From the NCBI RefSeq assembly GCF_000816845.1, contig NZ_CP006880.1, forward strand, positions 992,001 to 1,056,000: DNA of 64,000 nt. The letters run 5' to 3'. This document shows, piece by piece, positions 55,174 through 63,863 of this stretch. Position 1 is the first letter of the stretch. Every line of letters begins with the position of its first letter. The DNA comes from Rhizobium gallicum bv. gallicum R602sp. Its GTDB lineage: Bacteria > Pseudomonadota > Alphaproteobacteria > Rhizobiales > Rhizobiaceae. Under the pieces are notes generated by a model. That model was given only the letters and a program-made list of their open reading frames with translations, did not search any database and was not told where the DNA came from. Position numbers and translations under genes: made by a program.

Positions 55174-57111
55174 TCAGCTCGTGAAGCTAAATTGCTGGGG
55201 CAGTGCAGGGCCTGGATTTGGCCAGGACCAGCTGTCGGGCTGCTTGCCTGGAACGTTGTGCAGGTTGTTGCGGATGATGCCGAAACCGCCGACGGCAAGG
55301 CAGAGACCGACTGTCTCGAATTCGTCAGCTGCAATGTCGAAGATCTGCGTCATGATTGCGCCGCGCTTGGAAAGATCGGCGGTGGAACGGGCCTCGTCGA
55401 AAAGCTTCATGCGTTTCTTCTGACTTTCCGGCGGTTCTTCGCCGCGTGCGCCGTTCGACGTATACCAGAGCGACCACGGAATGGCGTAGCGCGAACCTTG
55501 CGGGTGGAAGGCGAAGAAGTCGCGCGGGTCAAGCATCGGATCAAGACCACCGGGACCCGGCCAGACTGCCGCATCATGCGCGTTGTCGTCGCCGCGTGTG
55601 TAGTAGAGGGCGCGCTCGATCGTGTTGACCTTCATCTCGATACCGATCTGCGCCCAATGCGCCTTGACCAGCTCCAGGGCGTCGACGAGATCTGGATAGA
55701 GCGTCGGAATGACGTCGACTGCAAAAAACACTTTTTGGCCGTCGGGCCGGAGACGCGACCCGCTCCCATCCATCTTGTAGCCGGCCTGATCCAGCATCGC
55801 GCCGGCCTTATCAGGATCATATTCGCTAAACTGCCGCGCGAGCTTTTCATGGTACCAGGGGTGTTCTGGGCGAGGCCCGGCCTGATAGGCTTCGCTCTGG
55901 CCGAAATAGACGATGTCGATCAATTCCTGCCGGTTGATTGCAAGCGAAAGCGCCTGCCTGAACGACTTGTCGGCAAACATCTTGCGCAGTGCAGGATCCT
56001 TGTGAGTCATATTGAAATAGATCTGGCACTGCTGGGAGGCGGAAGGCACCAGCGACAGCAGGCGATAGCCGCCTTTTTCCATGTTCTGGGAGAGCGTCGG
56101 CTTGTTTGAAAGAACGCTGATATGGCGTTCCTGGATGTCGATCTTTCCCGAGATGACATTCAACATCAGTGATTCCACGTCCTGCGAGATGCTGAAATTG
56201 ATCTCGTCGATATAAGGAAGCTGGTTGCCCTGGGTGTCGACCTGCCAGAAATAGGGGTTCCGGGTCATGACGACGCGCGTCGCGCCACCGCTGTAAGGCT
56301 CCTTCACAATCCACGGATCGAGCGTCGGCTTGTCGGGATTGCCCCACCGCGACGGGATCTCGATATCGCCGCAACGCGCGCGGAAGAGATCGGTCCAGCT
56401 TCCCACATCTGCCTTTTTCACTTCTTCGGCGATATTGGGATTGTACTTCGGCAGGAACTGGCTGCAGTAGTGCTTCGGAAAGAGTGTCGGATGCTGGCCA
56501 AGAGGTGTCGCGAGATTTTCCAGATAGAGCGCGTTTGCCGCTGCAAAGGTGAACTTCACCGTAAAATCATCGATCTTCTCGACCTTGACCGCCTTGCCGG
56601 CAACAGACAGCTGCGCAGGTGTCGAGCTGTAGAGCTCGCTGTTCTTGACGCAATCTTCAATGGCGAAGACGATGTCGTCGGCGGTAAAAGGATGACCGTC
56701 GGACCAGCGCACCCCTTCGATCAGGTGGAAGGTGAATTGCGAGGCGTCGTCGTTGATCTCCCAACGTTCAGCGAGGTTGGGCATAACTTGCGTAAATTCC
56801 AGGTTCCAGCGCACGAGGCTTTGGTTGCCGACCATACGCAGGATGCCGTTATGGTCGGATGAGCCCCTGAGACCGCGGCGGAGCGTTCCGCCATAGGTGC
56901 CGACCTTTTCGAAAGGTGTCACGATCATCGGCTTCTTTGGTAGCCGTTCGGCAAGCGGCGGCAACTCTCCGTCCCTGGTAAGCTGCGCCCATGCGGGCGC
57001 CTCGCCGCCTGCCGCAACGACGCGTCCAGCAATGGATAGAGCTGCCACACCGGCCATGCCCCCGAGCACGGCGCGCCTGGTCACGCCGCGAGACAATATT
57101 TCATCGCGCAT
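55174..57111 (-). CDS. Oligopeptide-type ABC transporter solute-binding protein (family 5)
   Basis: A 645-residue periplasmic binding protein. The N-terminus RDEILSRGVTRRAVLGGMAG with AALSIAGRVVAAGG looks like a twin-arginine (RR) export signal. The mature protein has EPGVGRL-type features PNLAERWEINDDASQFTFHL and EGVRWSDGHPFTADDIVFAI. It is larger than the usual 530 residues, as in the cluster of binding proteins used for oligosaccharides. It heads the leftward operon and is divergent from the RraA-like/FadR operon. Confidence 0.92.
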   Translation of the reverse strand: MRDEILSRGVTRRAVLGGMAGVAALSIAGRVVAAGGEAPAWAQLTRDGELPPLAERLPKKPMIVTPFEKVGTYGGTLRRGLRGSSDHNGILRMVGNQSLVRWNLEFTQVMPNLAERWEINDDASQFTFHLIEGVRWSDGHPFTADDIVFAIEDCVKNSELYSSTPAQLSVAGKAVKVEKIDDFTVKFTFAAANALYLENLATPLGQHPTLFPKHYCSQFLPKYNPNIAEEVKKADVGSWTDLFRARCGDIEIPSRWGNPDKPTLDPWIVKEPYSGGATRVVMTRNPYFWQVDTQGNQLPYIDEINFSISQDVESLMLNVISGKIDIQERHISVLSNKPTLSQNMEKGGYRLLSLVPSASQQCQIYFNMTHKDPALRKMFADKSFRQALSLAINRQELIDIVYFGQSEAYQAGPRPEHPWYHEKLARQFSEYDPDKAGAMLDQAGYKMDGSGSRLRPDGQKVFFAVDVIPTLYPDLVDALELVKAHWAQIGIEMKVNTIERALYYTRGDDNAHDAAVWPGPGGLDPMLDPRDFFAFHPQGSRYAIPWSLWYTSNGARGEEPPESQKKRMKLFDEARSTADLSKRGAIMTQIFDIAADEFETVGLCLAVGGFGIIRNNLHNVPGKQPDSWSWPNPGPALPQQFSFTS

Positions 57112-57241
57112 CGAAGTTCCTCCCCTTTTGTGCCGGAACGACGCTGGTGTGAACCGGCGCGACGAGCTCCAACTCGGCGCAAGACGCCCTAATCAGCGCC
57201 ATGAGCCGACCATAGACATGTTCTCAAATAATTACAAGAGT

Positions 57242-57259
57242 TGACAGATAATGACAGAT
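57242..57259. promoter_or_regulatory. Tandem repeat TGACAGAT, candidate operator
   Basis: TGACAGAT occurs twice (57242-57249 and 57252-57259) with a 10-bp period, one helical turn, in the divergent promoter region between the importer and the RraA-like/FadR operon. A binding site for the FadR-type regulator encoded at 57694 is the natural guess. Confidence 0.45.
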
Positions 57260-57328
57260 TTAGTAGCCCTTCGACATCGAGAGTGATTGTAGTCACCGCA
57301 AAAGACGGTCGCGGGGGAGTGCGAAGAC

Positions 57329-57697
57329 GTGGATCTGCCGGGTACTGCGTGCGAAAAACTGAAGCCTGTGCCAGCAGCGGCGCTGACGGCAGTGCTGTTG
57401 AAGCGCGGCTTGCGAAATGTCGTCATTCGCGGCGTTGAAAAGATCAATGCGCAGGCGCCGCGCCCGGTCGGCCCTGCTGTGGCCGTCTGCGCGGGTGATG
57501 CTATGGTCGGCGACAACGATGTGGTCGCCATTCCCGCGGCAATATCGCAGGAGATCGCGAACGTGGCCCTCGTGCAAGCGGCCCTCGAAGATTTCGAAGC
57601 GCGGAAGGGGGCCGGGCAGAGCATATCCGGCCCTCACGCTCCCGGTGATGGGGCCTCTGCGGAAATTGCTGCCTGGCGACAGAAAGAAGGACGATGA
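57329..57697 (+). pseudogene. RraA/HMG-aldolase-like gene with a large internal deletion
   Basis: A 122-codon frame starting at GTG 57329. The first 50 codons (PAAALTAVLLKRGLRNVVIR, then QAPRPVGPAVAV) match the start of RraA-like 4-hydroxy-4-methyl-2-oxoglutarate aldolases. The text then jumps to AGDAMVGDNDVVAIPAAISQ, EIANVALVQAALEDF and WRQKEGR, the end of the same family. About 80-100 residues holding the active-site GGxxxD/RD region are missing but the frame is kept. The product is likely inactive. Its stop overlaps the regulator start. Confidence 0.65.
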
Positions 57698-58410
57698 TGA
57701 AACTGTCGGCCGTTGCCGATCCCAGCAGGGGCGCAACACGTTTCAGCGACATCATCTACGAGAAGATCGTGGGGATGATCGCGGACGGAAACTTTCCGGT
57801 GAATGAACGGCTGCCGCCGGAATCGAAGCTTGCCATCATGTTTGGCGCATCGAGGCCGGTCGTGCGTGAAGCGCTCGAGCGTTTAAGGGTCGATGGACTG
57901 GTCGTCTCGCGCAAGGGGTCGGGCTCCTATGTGCGGCAGCGACCAGACTCGTCCATGCTGAAAATGGTCCCGGTCGGCTCGCTTGCAGACGTTCAGCGCT
58001 TCTTCGAGTTCCGCGCCGGCTTGGAGGCCGAGGCTGCCGAACTTGCCGCACGCAATTGGCAACCAGCCGACAAGGAGCGGATAACGGCTGCCCTTTCTGC
58101 GATTGAACAATGTCTGAGAGACGGCAAGCTTGGCGCCGAGGAGGATCAGGCGCTTCACGATGCAATTGCCATGGCGACTGGGAACCAGTTCCACATCACG
58201 GTACGCGAATGGTTCGGGCCGCACTTCGCAATCGGACATTCCGTGACGCGAAGCTTGAGCCTCAAACGTACGCCCGAACAGATACGCAGCGTCCAGGATG
58301 AACACGCGGTCATCGTGGCGGCGATCTTTGCGCGAAACGAAGCCGAGGCCCACGACGCTATGAAGAGACACATATTGAATGCGCGCGCCCGCATGTTCCA
58401 GGGCGTTTGA
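57694..58410 (+). CDS. FadR-subfamily GntR transcriptional regulator
   Basis: A 238-residue regulator with winged helix-turn-helix (NERLPPESKLAIMFGASRPV then VREALERLRVDGLVVSRKGS) and FCD ligand domain (FEFRAGLEAEAAELAARNW, EDQALHDAIAMATGNQF, DEHAVIVAAIFARNEAEAHD). FCD domains bind small acids, often sugar acids. Its ATG overlaps the RraA-like stop and it lies 21 bases before the uronate-dehydrogenase-like gene. It probably represses both divergent operons until a sugar acid is present. Confidence 0.92.
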   Translation: MMKLSAVADPSRGATRFSDIIYEKIVGMIADGNFPVNERLPPESKLAIMFGASRPVVREALERLRVDGLVVSRKGSGSYVRQRPDSSMLKMVPVGSLADVQRFFEFRAGLEAEAAELAARNWQPADKERITAALSAIEQCLRDGKLGAEEDQALHDAIAMATGNQFHITVREWFGPHFAIGHSVTRSLSLKRTPEQIRSVQDEHAVIVAAIFARNEAEAHDAMKRHILNARARMFQGV

Positions 58411-58431
58411 GCGACAATGGGAGGAAGAAAG

Positions 58432-59262
58432 ATGAAGCGGCTTGCCCTCACAGGCGCTGCCGGGCGGGTAGGCACATTGCTGAGGCCGCTTCTTCGGCCG
58501 CATGCCGAGCACCTGCGCCTGATCGACATCGACGAGCCAGCAGCGTTGGACAGGAACGAAAGCTTCGTGAGAGCCGATCTTGCAAAGCGCGATGAGGCAA
58601 ATGCTGCCCTGCAGGAGGTTGACGGCGTAGTTCATCTGGCCGGAATAGCAAGCGGCGTCGACATGCGCGCTATTTTGGATGCGAATGTCCTCGGCACTTA
58701 CAATCTCTATGAAGCGGCGCGGATCAATAAGATTGAACGGGTGGTTTACGCCTCAAGCAACCATGTGACCGGTTTTTATCCGCGCGGCCAGCTTGTCTCG
58801 CCGCTGGATCCGATGCGTCCGGACAGCCCCTACGGGCTTTCCAAGTGCTGGGGCGAACTGGTGGCAGGGTTATATTACGACACCTGCGGCATTCGCACGC
58901 TTTCCATCCGCATCGGCAACGCGGGCACCTATCCGGCCAGCGAGCGATCCGTGGCAATCTGGATCAGTGCACGTGACCTGGCGCAACTGGTTAGAATCGG
59001 CCTTACCCACCCCCTCATCGCCGCAACCGTCGTCTATGGCGTTTCCGACGCCGAGGAGAGTTGGTGGAACAACGGGTTGGCAACCAGACTTGGCTACCAG
59101 CCGCAAGATCGGCCTCGTGATCATGCTCGCATCGAGGAACCGTCGGAAGGGCCGGTCGCCCTTGCGTTCCAGGGCGGAGCGTTCTGCGAGACCAATCACG
59201 ACGGCAACATACGCATGCGCAATGCCGAGGGTTTGGCCAGGAGCCCGGAGACGGTTCCATGA
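58432..59262 (+). CDS. udh: NAD-dependent uronate dehydrogenase-like SDR/epimerase
   Basis: A 276-residue extended short-chain dehydrogenase. The nucleotide-binding loop is LTGAAGRVGTLL, with DIDEP after strand 2, catalytic Tyr and Lys in YGLSKCWGE near 145 and an Asn in NAGTYPASE. Length and sequence flow match uronate dehydrogenases, which oxidise glucuronate or galacturonate to the aldaro-lactone. GGGAGGAAG precedes the ATG at 58432. It overlaps the lactonase gene by 4 bases. Substrate is by homology. Confidence 0.85.
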   Translation: MKRLALTGAAGRVGTLLRPLLRPHAEHLRLIDIDEPAALDRNESFVRADLAKRDEANAALQEVDGVVHLAGIASGVDMRAILDANVLGTYNLYEAARINKIERVVYASSNHVTGFYPRGQLVSPLDPMRPDSPYGLSKCWGELVAGLYYDTCGIRTLSIRIGNAGTYPASERSVAIWISARDLAQLVRIGLTHPLIAATVVYGVSDAEESWWNNGLATRLGYQPQDRPRDHARIEEPSEGPVALAFQGGAFCETNHDGNIRMRNAEGLARSPETVP

Positions 59263-60134
59263 CGACGCCGCGGATCGTCCGTCCGCAAGTCCGTCCGGTG
59301 CTGCAGCAGCCGCTGGGAGTGGGTGAATCGCCGGTATGGGACGAAAGGAGCAGTACGCTCTGGCTTGTCGACATACAAGCGCCAGCCGTCATCCGGATCT
59401 CGCCGCAAGGAAAGGTCGATCGCTTTGACATGCCGTCGGCGGTCGGCAGCCTTGGGCTTTGCCGCGACCGGCGTGTAGTGGTCGCACTTCGAACGGGCCT
59501 GCATCTTTTCGATCCCGTTTCGGGAGGCTTCGAGCTTTTGTGCGATCCAGTGGGGCGCGTCAACTGTCGTCTCAACGATGGGAAGGTCGGCCCCGACGGC
59601 CATTTCTGGGTCGGGTCCATGAGCGAGACCAAGCCGCAGACCAATGACGCTGCGCTCTACCGCCTGGGACCGGACGGCAGCGCACGGACCGTCGCGACAG
59701 GGCTGACCAGCTCCAACGGGCTTGCCTGGTCACCAGACGGGCGGCGCATGTATCACTCCGACAGCCGCCAATGTTTCCTGCAGGCTTTTGATTTCGATCC
59801 GGAAAAAGGCGAGCTCGCAAACGCCAGCCGGCTTCGTGTCTTCTCGGAGGAGGAAGGCCGGCCCGATGGCGGCGCAACCGACCGGGACGGCTACTATTGG
59901 AGTGCGGGCGTTTCCGCGGGCCGGCTTAACCGGATTTCTCCCGCCGGGGAAATCCTCGAGATCTACATTCTGCCGGTCGCCGCGCCGACGATGCCCTGTT
60001 TTGGCGGTCCTGACATGCGGACGCTCTTCGTCACGAGCCTGTCGACCAACCGCAGCGGCCATTTCGAAGCAGGCGCGGTCGTTGCTTTCGACGTGGACGC
60101 CGAGGGCTTGCCGCCCTTCCGCTTCGGTAATTGA
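59259..60134 (+). CDS. SMP-30/gluconolactonase family lactonase
   Basis: A 291-residue beta-propeller hydrolase. Metal-site residues are in GVGESPVWDERSSTLWLVDI (Glu), NCRLNDGKVGPDGHFWVGSM (Asn, Asp) and TSSNGLAWSPDGRRMYHSDS (Asn, Asp). It would open the lactone made by the upstream dehydrogenase. Its ATG overlaps the dehydrogenase stop (ATGA). Confidence 0.9.
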   Translation: MTTPRIVRPQVRPVLQQPLGVGESPVWDERSSTLWLVDIQAPAVIRISPQGKVDRFDMPSAVGSLGLCRDRRVVVALRTGLHLFDPVSGGFELLCDPVGRVNCRLNDGKVGPDGHFWVGSMSETKPQTNDAALYRLGPDGSARTVATGLTSSNGLAWSPDGRRMYHSDSRQCFLQAFDFDPEKGELANASRLRVFSEEEGRPDGGATDRDGYYWSAGVSAGRLNRISPAGEILEIYILPVAAPTMPCFGGPDMRTLFVTSLSTNRSGHFEAGAVVAFDVDAEGLPPFRFGN

Positions 60135-60150
60135 TAGAAAGGGGAAGAAG

Positions 60151-61092
60151 ATGGGCATTGCAACCATGCGTCAGGCGCTGACGGGCGTGTCGGGTGTACC
60201 GGTCACGGCCTACGACGAAAATGGCGAAGTCGAGCCGCAAATCACGGCAATGGTCTACCGCAGGGTGGCAGCTGCTGGCATCCACAATATTGTTGCTGCC
60301 GGAAACACCGGCGAATTCTATGCTCTGACGCCGCAAGAGATCCGCCGCGTCCATGAAGCGGCGGTTTCCGGCGTTGAGAACAAGGCGCCGGTGACTGCGG
60401 CGATCGGCAGGTCGCTGCGCGAAGCAATCGGGATGGCGAAGGATGCCGCCAGGATCGGCGCATCCGCGGTGATGTCGCACCAGCCTGTCGATCCCTTTGC
60501 CGCACCGTCGGCTCAGATCGACTATTTCTGCAATCTTGCGGACGCTTCGCCTTTGCCGCTGGTTGCCTATGTGCGGGCGGATGGCTTCAATGTCGATGAC
60601 ATGGTCCGTCTTGCCGGTCACGGCAACATTGCCGGCATTAAGTTCGCGACGCCGGATCTGATGCTGCTTTCGAGGGCCATTGCGGCGTCCGATCCGGCGG
60701 GGGCGCTGTTCGTCTGCGGTCTTGCGGAGAGCTGGGCGCTGTCGTTCACTGCCGCTGGCGCACGTGGCTTCACATCCGGCCTTGTCAATGTTGCCCCGCA
60801 ATTGTCCCTCGCCGTCCACGATGCGCTCTCCAAGGGCGATTTCGCTGCTGCACGCGCCATCATCAACCGCCTCGAACCGTTCGAACGCATGCGCACGAAA
60901 TTCCGCAATGGCGCGAATGTGACGGTCGTGAAGGAGGCTGTGACCCATTCCGGCCTCGACGTCGGGCCCGTGCGCGTGCCGGGACTGCCACTCCTCGATC
61001 AAACGGATCGCGAAGAATTGTTTCGCTTGCTTCAAGGGTGGGAGGCTGCAGGCGACATCCACGGGCATGGAGATCTGCGGCCTTCCCGCTAA
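60151..61092 (+). CDS. DapA family lyase/dehydratase
   Basis: A 313-residue TIM-barrel class I aldolase-type enzyme. GNTGEFYALTPQEIRRVHEA is the family signature, the Schiff-base Lys is in IAGIKFATPD, and the catalytic Tyr is in PLVAYVRADGF. Family members in such clusters include keto-deoxy-glucarate dehydratase and keto-sugar-acid aldolases. The ATG at 60151 has AGGGGAAGAAG upstream. The substrate, a 2-keto-3-deoxy acid, is inferred from the neighbours. Confidence 0.85.
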   Translation: MGIATMRQALTGVSGVPVTAYDENGEVEPQITAMVYRRVAAAGIHNIVAAGNTGEFYALTPQEIRRVHEAAVSGVENKAPVTAAIGRSLREAIGMAKDAARIGASAVMSHQPVDPFAAPSAQIDYFCNLADASPLPLVAYVRADGFNVDDMVRLAGHGNIAGIKFATPDLMLLSRAIAASDPAGALFVCGLAESWALSFTAAGARGFTSGLVNVAPQLSLAVHDALSKGDFAAARAIINRLEPFERMRTKFRNGANVTVVKEAVTHSGLDVGPVRVPGLPLLDQTDREELFRLLQGWEAAGDIHGHGDLRPSR

Positions 61093-61172
61093 GGCGGCGG
61101 GCCGAGTTCGACACTAATTCAGGCAGGCAAGAGGCGCTGATCCACTGCGCCACGAGATTGGGAGGTCTTGAG

Positions 61173-62759
61173 ATGCTGAAGAACTTACTGACGACGATCG
61201 CACTGGCCGGTGCTTTGGTCACGGCCCAGCCGTCTTTTGCGGCGTCACCGCCGAACATGCTGGTGATCGGTACTAATCTCACCGGTATTCGTACGCTCGA
61301 TCCGGCGCAGAACAATGCGCGCACGGTATCCGAGCTGATCTCCAACCTTTATGACAATCTCGTCCAGTTGTCGCCGGATGATCTTAAGACGCTGAAGCCG
61401 ATGCTTGCCACAAAATGGACTGTCTCGGAAGACGGCAGGCTCATTACGCTAACCTTGCGTGACGATGCGGTCTTCCAAAGCGGCAATGCGGTCACGGCCG
61501 ACGACGCCGCATGGTCCATCCAGCGCGTCATCAAGATGGGGCAAGTCGGCTCCACTGATGTCGCGCTTTGGGGTTTCACGCCCGAAAACGTGGACAAGCT
61601 CGTCCGGGCCAAGGACGGGCACACGCTGGAGATCGAACTGCCACACGCCGTCAATACCGATCTTGTGCTTTATTCTCTCGCTGGCTCTTCGATCGGCATC
61701 ATCGACAAGAAGACGGCGTTGTCGCATGAGGCGAACGGCGATCTCGGGGCAGCGTGGCTGTCGGCCCACTCGGCAGGAAGTGGACCGTTCACCCTTGCGC
61801 AATGGCGGCCAAACGACGTGGCAATCTTCAATGCGCAGAAGAACTATTGGGCTGGCCCGCCGGCCATGGCACGGGTCGTCGCACGCCACATTCCGGAATC
61901 CGGCAATCTCCGGCTCCAGCTCGAAGCCGGCGACGTCGATGTCGGGCAATACCTCGCAAGCGGCGACCTTGACGCCTTGGCCAATAACAAAGAGATGGTG
62001 ATCGATAGCGTTCCGGGCCTCGGCTTCTACTATATCGCTCTCAATCAAAAGGATCCGGACCTGCAGAAGCCCAAGGTCCGCGAAGCGTTTCAGCATGCTT
62101 TCGACTGGAAGGCGATCTCCGGCAATATAATGCGTTATACCGGCTTTCCATGGCAGTCGATGATCCCTCGCGGCATGATTGGAGCACCAGAGGACGCGAC
62201 GTCCCGCCACGAGTATGATCCCGCCAAGGCCAAGCAATTGCTGGCCGAGGCCGGATACCCGAATGGCTTGAAGAAAGTGCTCAATCCGTCGGGAGCCGCG
62301 ACCTTGCCCTTCGCCGAAGCGCTGCAGGCGAGCGCCCGTGCCGCCGGTCTTGATCTCAATCTCGTGCCGGGCGAATTCACGCCCGCATTTCGCGAACGGA
62401 AATATGAAATCCTCCTCGGCAATTCGGGTGCCCGGCTGCCGGATCCTTTCGCGGTTGCCACCCAGTACGCCTATAATCCCGACAACAGCGACGAGGCGCG
62501 TCTCGGCAGCTATTATCTCTGGCGAGCGGGGATGAAGGTGGACGAACTCAATACTCTCGTCGATCAGTCCATGAAAGAACCTGATACGGGCAAGCGCACG
62601 GAAATCTTCCAGAAGATGGACGGCATCTACAGCGGCATGGACGCCCCGCTCGTCATCTTCTTCCAGCGCACGGACCCCTATGTCATGCGTTCCAATGTCA
62701 AAGGCTATCATGGGCATACGACCTGGTCGACGCGTTGGCATGGCGTGACGAAGGAGTAA
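61173..62759 (+). CDS. Oligopeptide-type ABC transporter solute-binding protein (family 5)
   Basis: A 528-residue binding protein with signal peptide (MLKNLLTTIALAGALVTAQP to SFA). The mature start PNMLVIGTNLTGIRTLDPAQ and LATKWTVSEDGRLITLTLRD are classic family 5 features, and VITADDA-type residues follow. The ATG at 61173 has GGGAGG upstream. It begins a second importer in the window, of the same class as that at 52961-57111 but smaller. Confidence 0.92.
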   Translation: MLKNLLTTIALAGALVTAQPSFAASPPNMLVIGTNLTGIRTLDPAQNNARTVSELISNLYDNLVQLSPDDLKTLKPMLATKWTVSEDGRLITLTLRDDAVFQSGNAVTADDAAWSIQRVIKMGQVGSTDVALWGFTPENVDKLVRAKDGHTLEIELPHAVNTDLVLYSLAGSSIGIIDKKTALSHEANGDLGAAWLSAHSAGSGPFTLAQWRPNDVAIFNAQKNYWAGPPAMARVVARHIPESGNLRLQLEAGDVDVGQYLASGDLDALANNKEMVIDSVPGLGFYYIALNQKDPDLQKPKVREAFQHAFDWKAISGNIMRYTGFPWQSMIPRGMIGAPEDATSRHEYDPAKAKQLLAEAGYPNGLKKVLNPSGAATLPFAEALQASARAAGLDLNLVPGEFTPAFRERKYEILLGNSGARLPDPFAVATQYAYNPDNSDEARLGSYYLWRAGMKVDELNTLVDQSMKEPDTGKRTEIFQKMDGIYSGMDAPLVIFFQRTDPYVMRSNVKGYHGHTTWSTRWHGVTKE

Positions 62760-62765
62760 GGGGCC

Positions 62766-63863
62766 GTGGCGAGCGCCGATCTGACATCGAAACAGGATGC
62801 GGAGCGCAATCTGGATGAGGGGGGCTTAGCTCATGCGCCGCCCCATCCGCTTGTGATGCTCCTGCGACGTTTGGCAGGGCGCGTCGTGGCGGTGGTAACC
62901 ACACTCCTTGGCCTGCTCTTCCTCACCTTTTCGATGGGACGTCTGCTTCCTGCCGACCCGGTGCTTGCCATCACCGGAGCGGAGGTCAGCAAGGAGGTCT
63001 ATGATCGCGTCTACAACGAGCTGGGACTGGGACGCCCGATCTGGGTGCAATTCCTAAACTATGTGCAGAAGGTTGCAACGGGCGACCTCGGCACATCCGC
63101 AACGACCGGTCAGCCGATCCTCACCGATCTGCTGACCATCTTCCCCGCAACCATTGAGCTTGCCGTCATCGCCATGATTGTCGGCGCTCTCGTCGGCGTC
63201 CCACTCGGTATCACCGCTGCTGTCAGGCGTGGCACGATCATTGATCACATCGCACGCATCATCGCGCTTGCCGGCCACTCCATTCCGATCTTTTGGACCG
63301 GGCTTATGGCGCTTTTCGTCTTCTATGCGAAGTTGAAGCTCGTCGGCGCATCTGGCCGGGTTGACGTATTTTACGAGGGGCTCGTCACGCCGGTGACCGG
63401 CTTTCTCCTGATCGATTCGGCAATCGAGAGACAGTGGGACGTATTTCGAAGCGCGCTCGGACACATCATCCTCCCGGGCACGATCCTTGGCTACTATTCC
63501 GTGGCCTATATCAGCCGCATGTCACGCAGCTTCATGCTGGAGCAGCTCGGCCAGGAATACATTATAACGGCGAGAGCGAAGGGGCTTGGGCTGCGGAAGG
63601 TCGTCTGGCGTCATGCCTTCAGAAATATTCGCGTGCAACTTCTGACCATCATGGCGCTCACCTTCGGGGGCCTCCTTGAAGGGGCAGTGCTCATCGAGAC
63701 CGTTTTCGGCTGGCCCGGACTCGGCCAGTATCTCACCCGCGGACTTCAGATGAACGACATGAACGTCGTGATGGGCGCTGTGCTGACGATCGGCGCCGTC
63801 TTCTTAACCATCAACATCCTTTCGGATGTCCTTTATCGCATTCTTGATCCGAGAACACGGTGA
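62766..63863 (+). CDS. Oligopeptide-type ABC transporter permease (DppB-like)
   Basis: A 365-residue permease with a 35-residue charged N-terminal extension. The core has six hydrophobic segments, GRPIWVQFLNYVQKVATGDL with GTSATTGQPI, and the coupling loop EYIITARAKGLGLRKVVWRH. The start is GTG at 62766, 6 bases after the binding-protein stop. Its stop overlaps the next gene (TGATG). Confidence 0.9.
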   Translation: MASADLTSKQDAERNLDEGGLAHAPPHPLVMLLRRLAGRVVAVVTTLLGLLFLTFSMGRLLPADPVLAITGAEVSKEVYDRVYNELGLGRPIWVQFLNYVQKVATGDLGTSATTGQPILTDLLTIFPATIELAVIAMIVGALVGVPLGITAAVRRGTIIDHIARIIALAGHSIPIFWTGLMALFVFYAKLKLVGASGRVDVFYEGLVTPVTGFLLIDSAIERQWDVFRSALGHIILPGTILGYYSVAYISRMSRSFMLEQLGQEYIITARAKGLGLRKVVWRHAFRNIRVQLLTIMALTFGGLLEGAVLIETVFGWPGLGQYLTRGLQMNDMNVVMGAVLTIGAVFLTINILSDVLYRILDPRTR

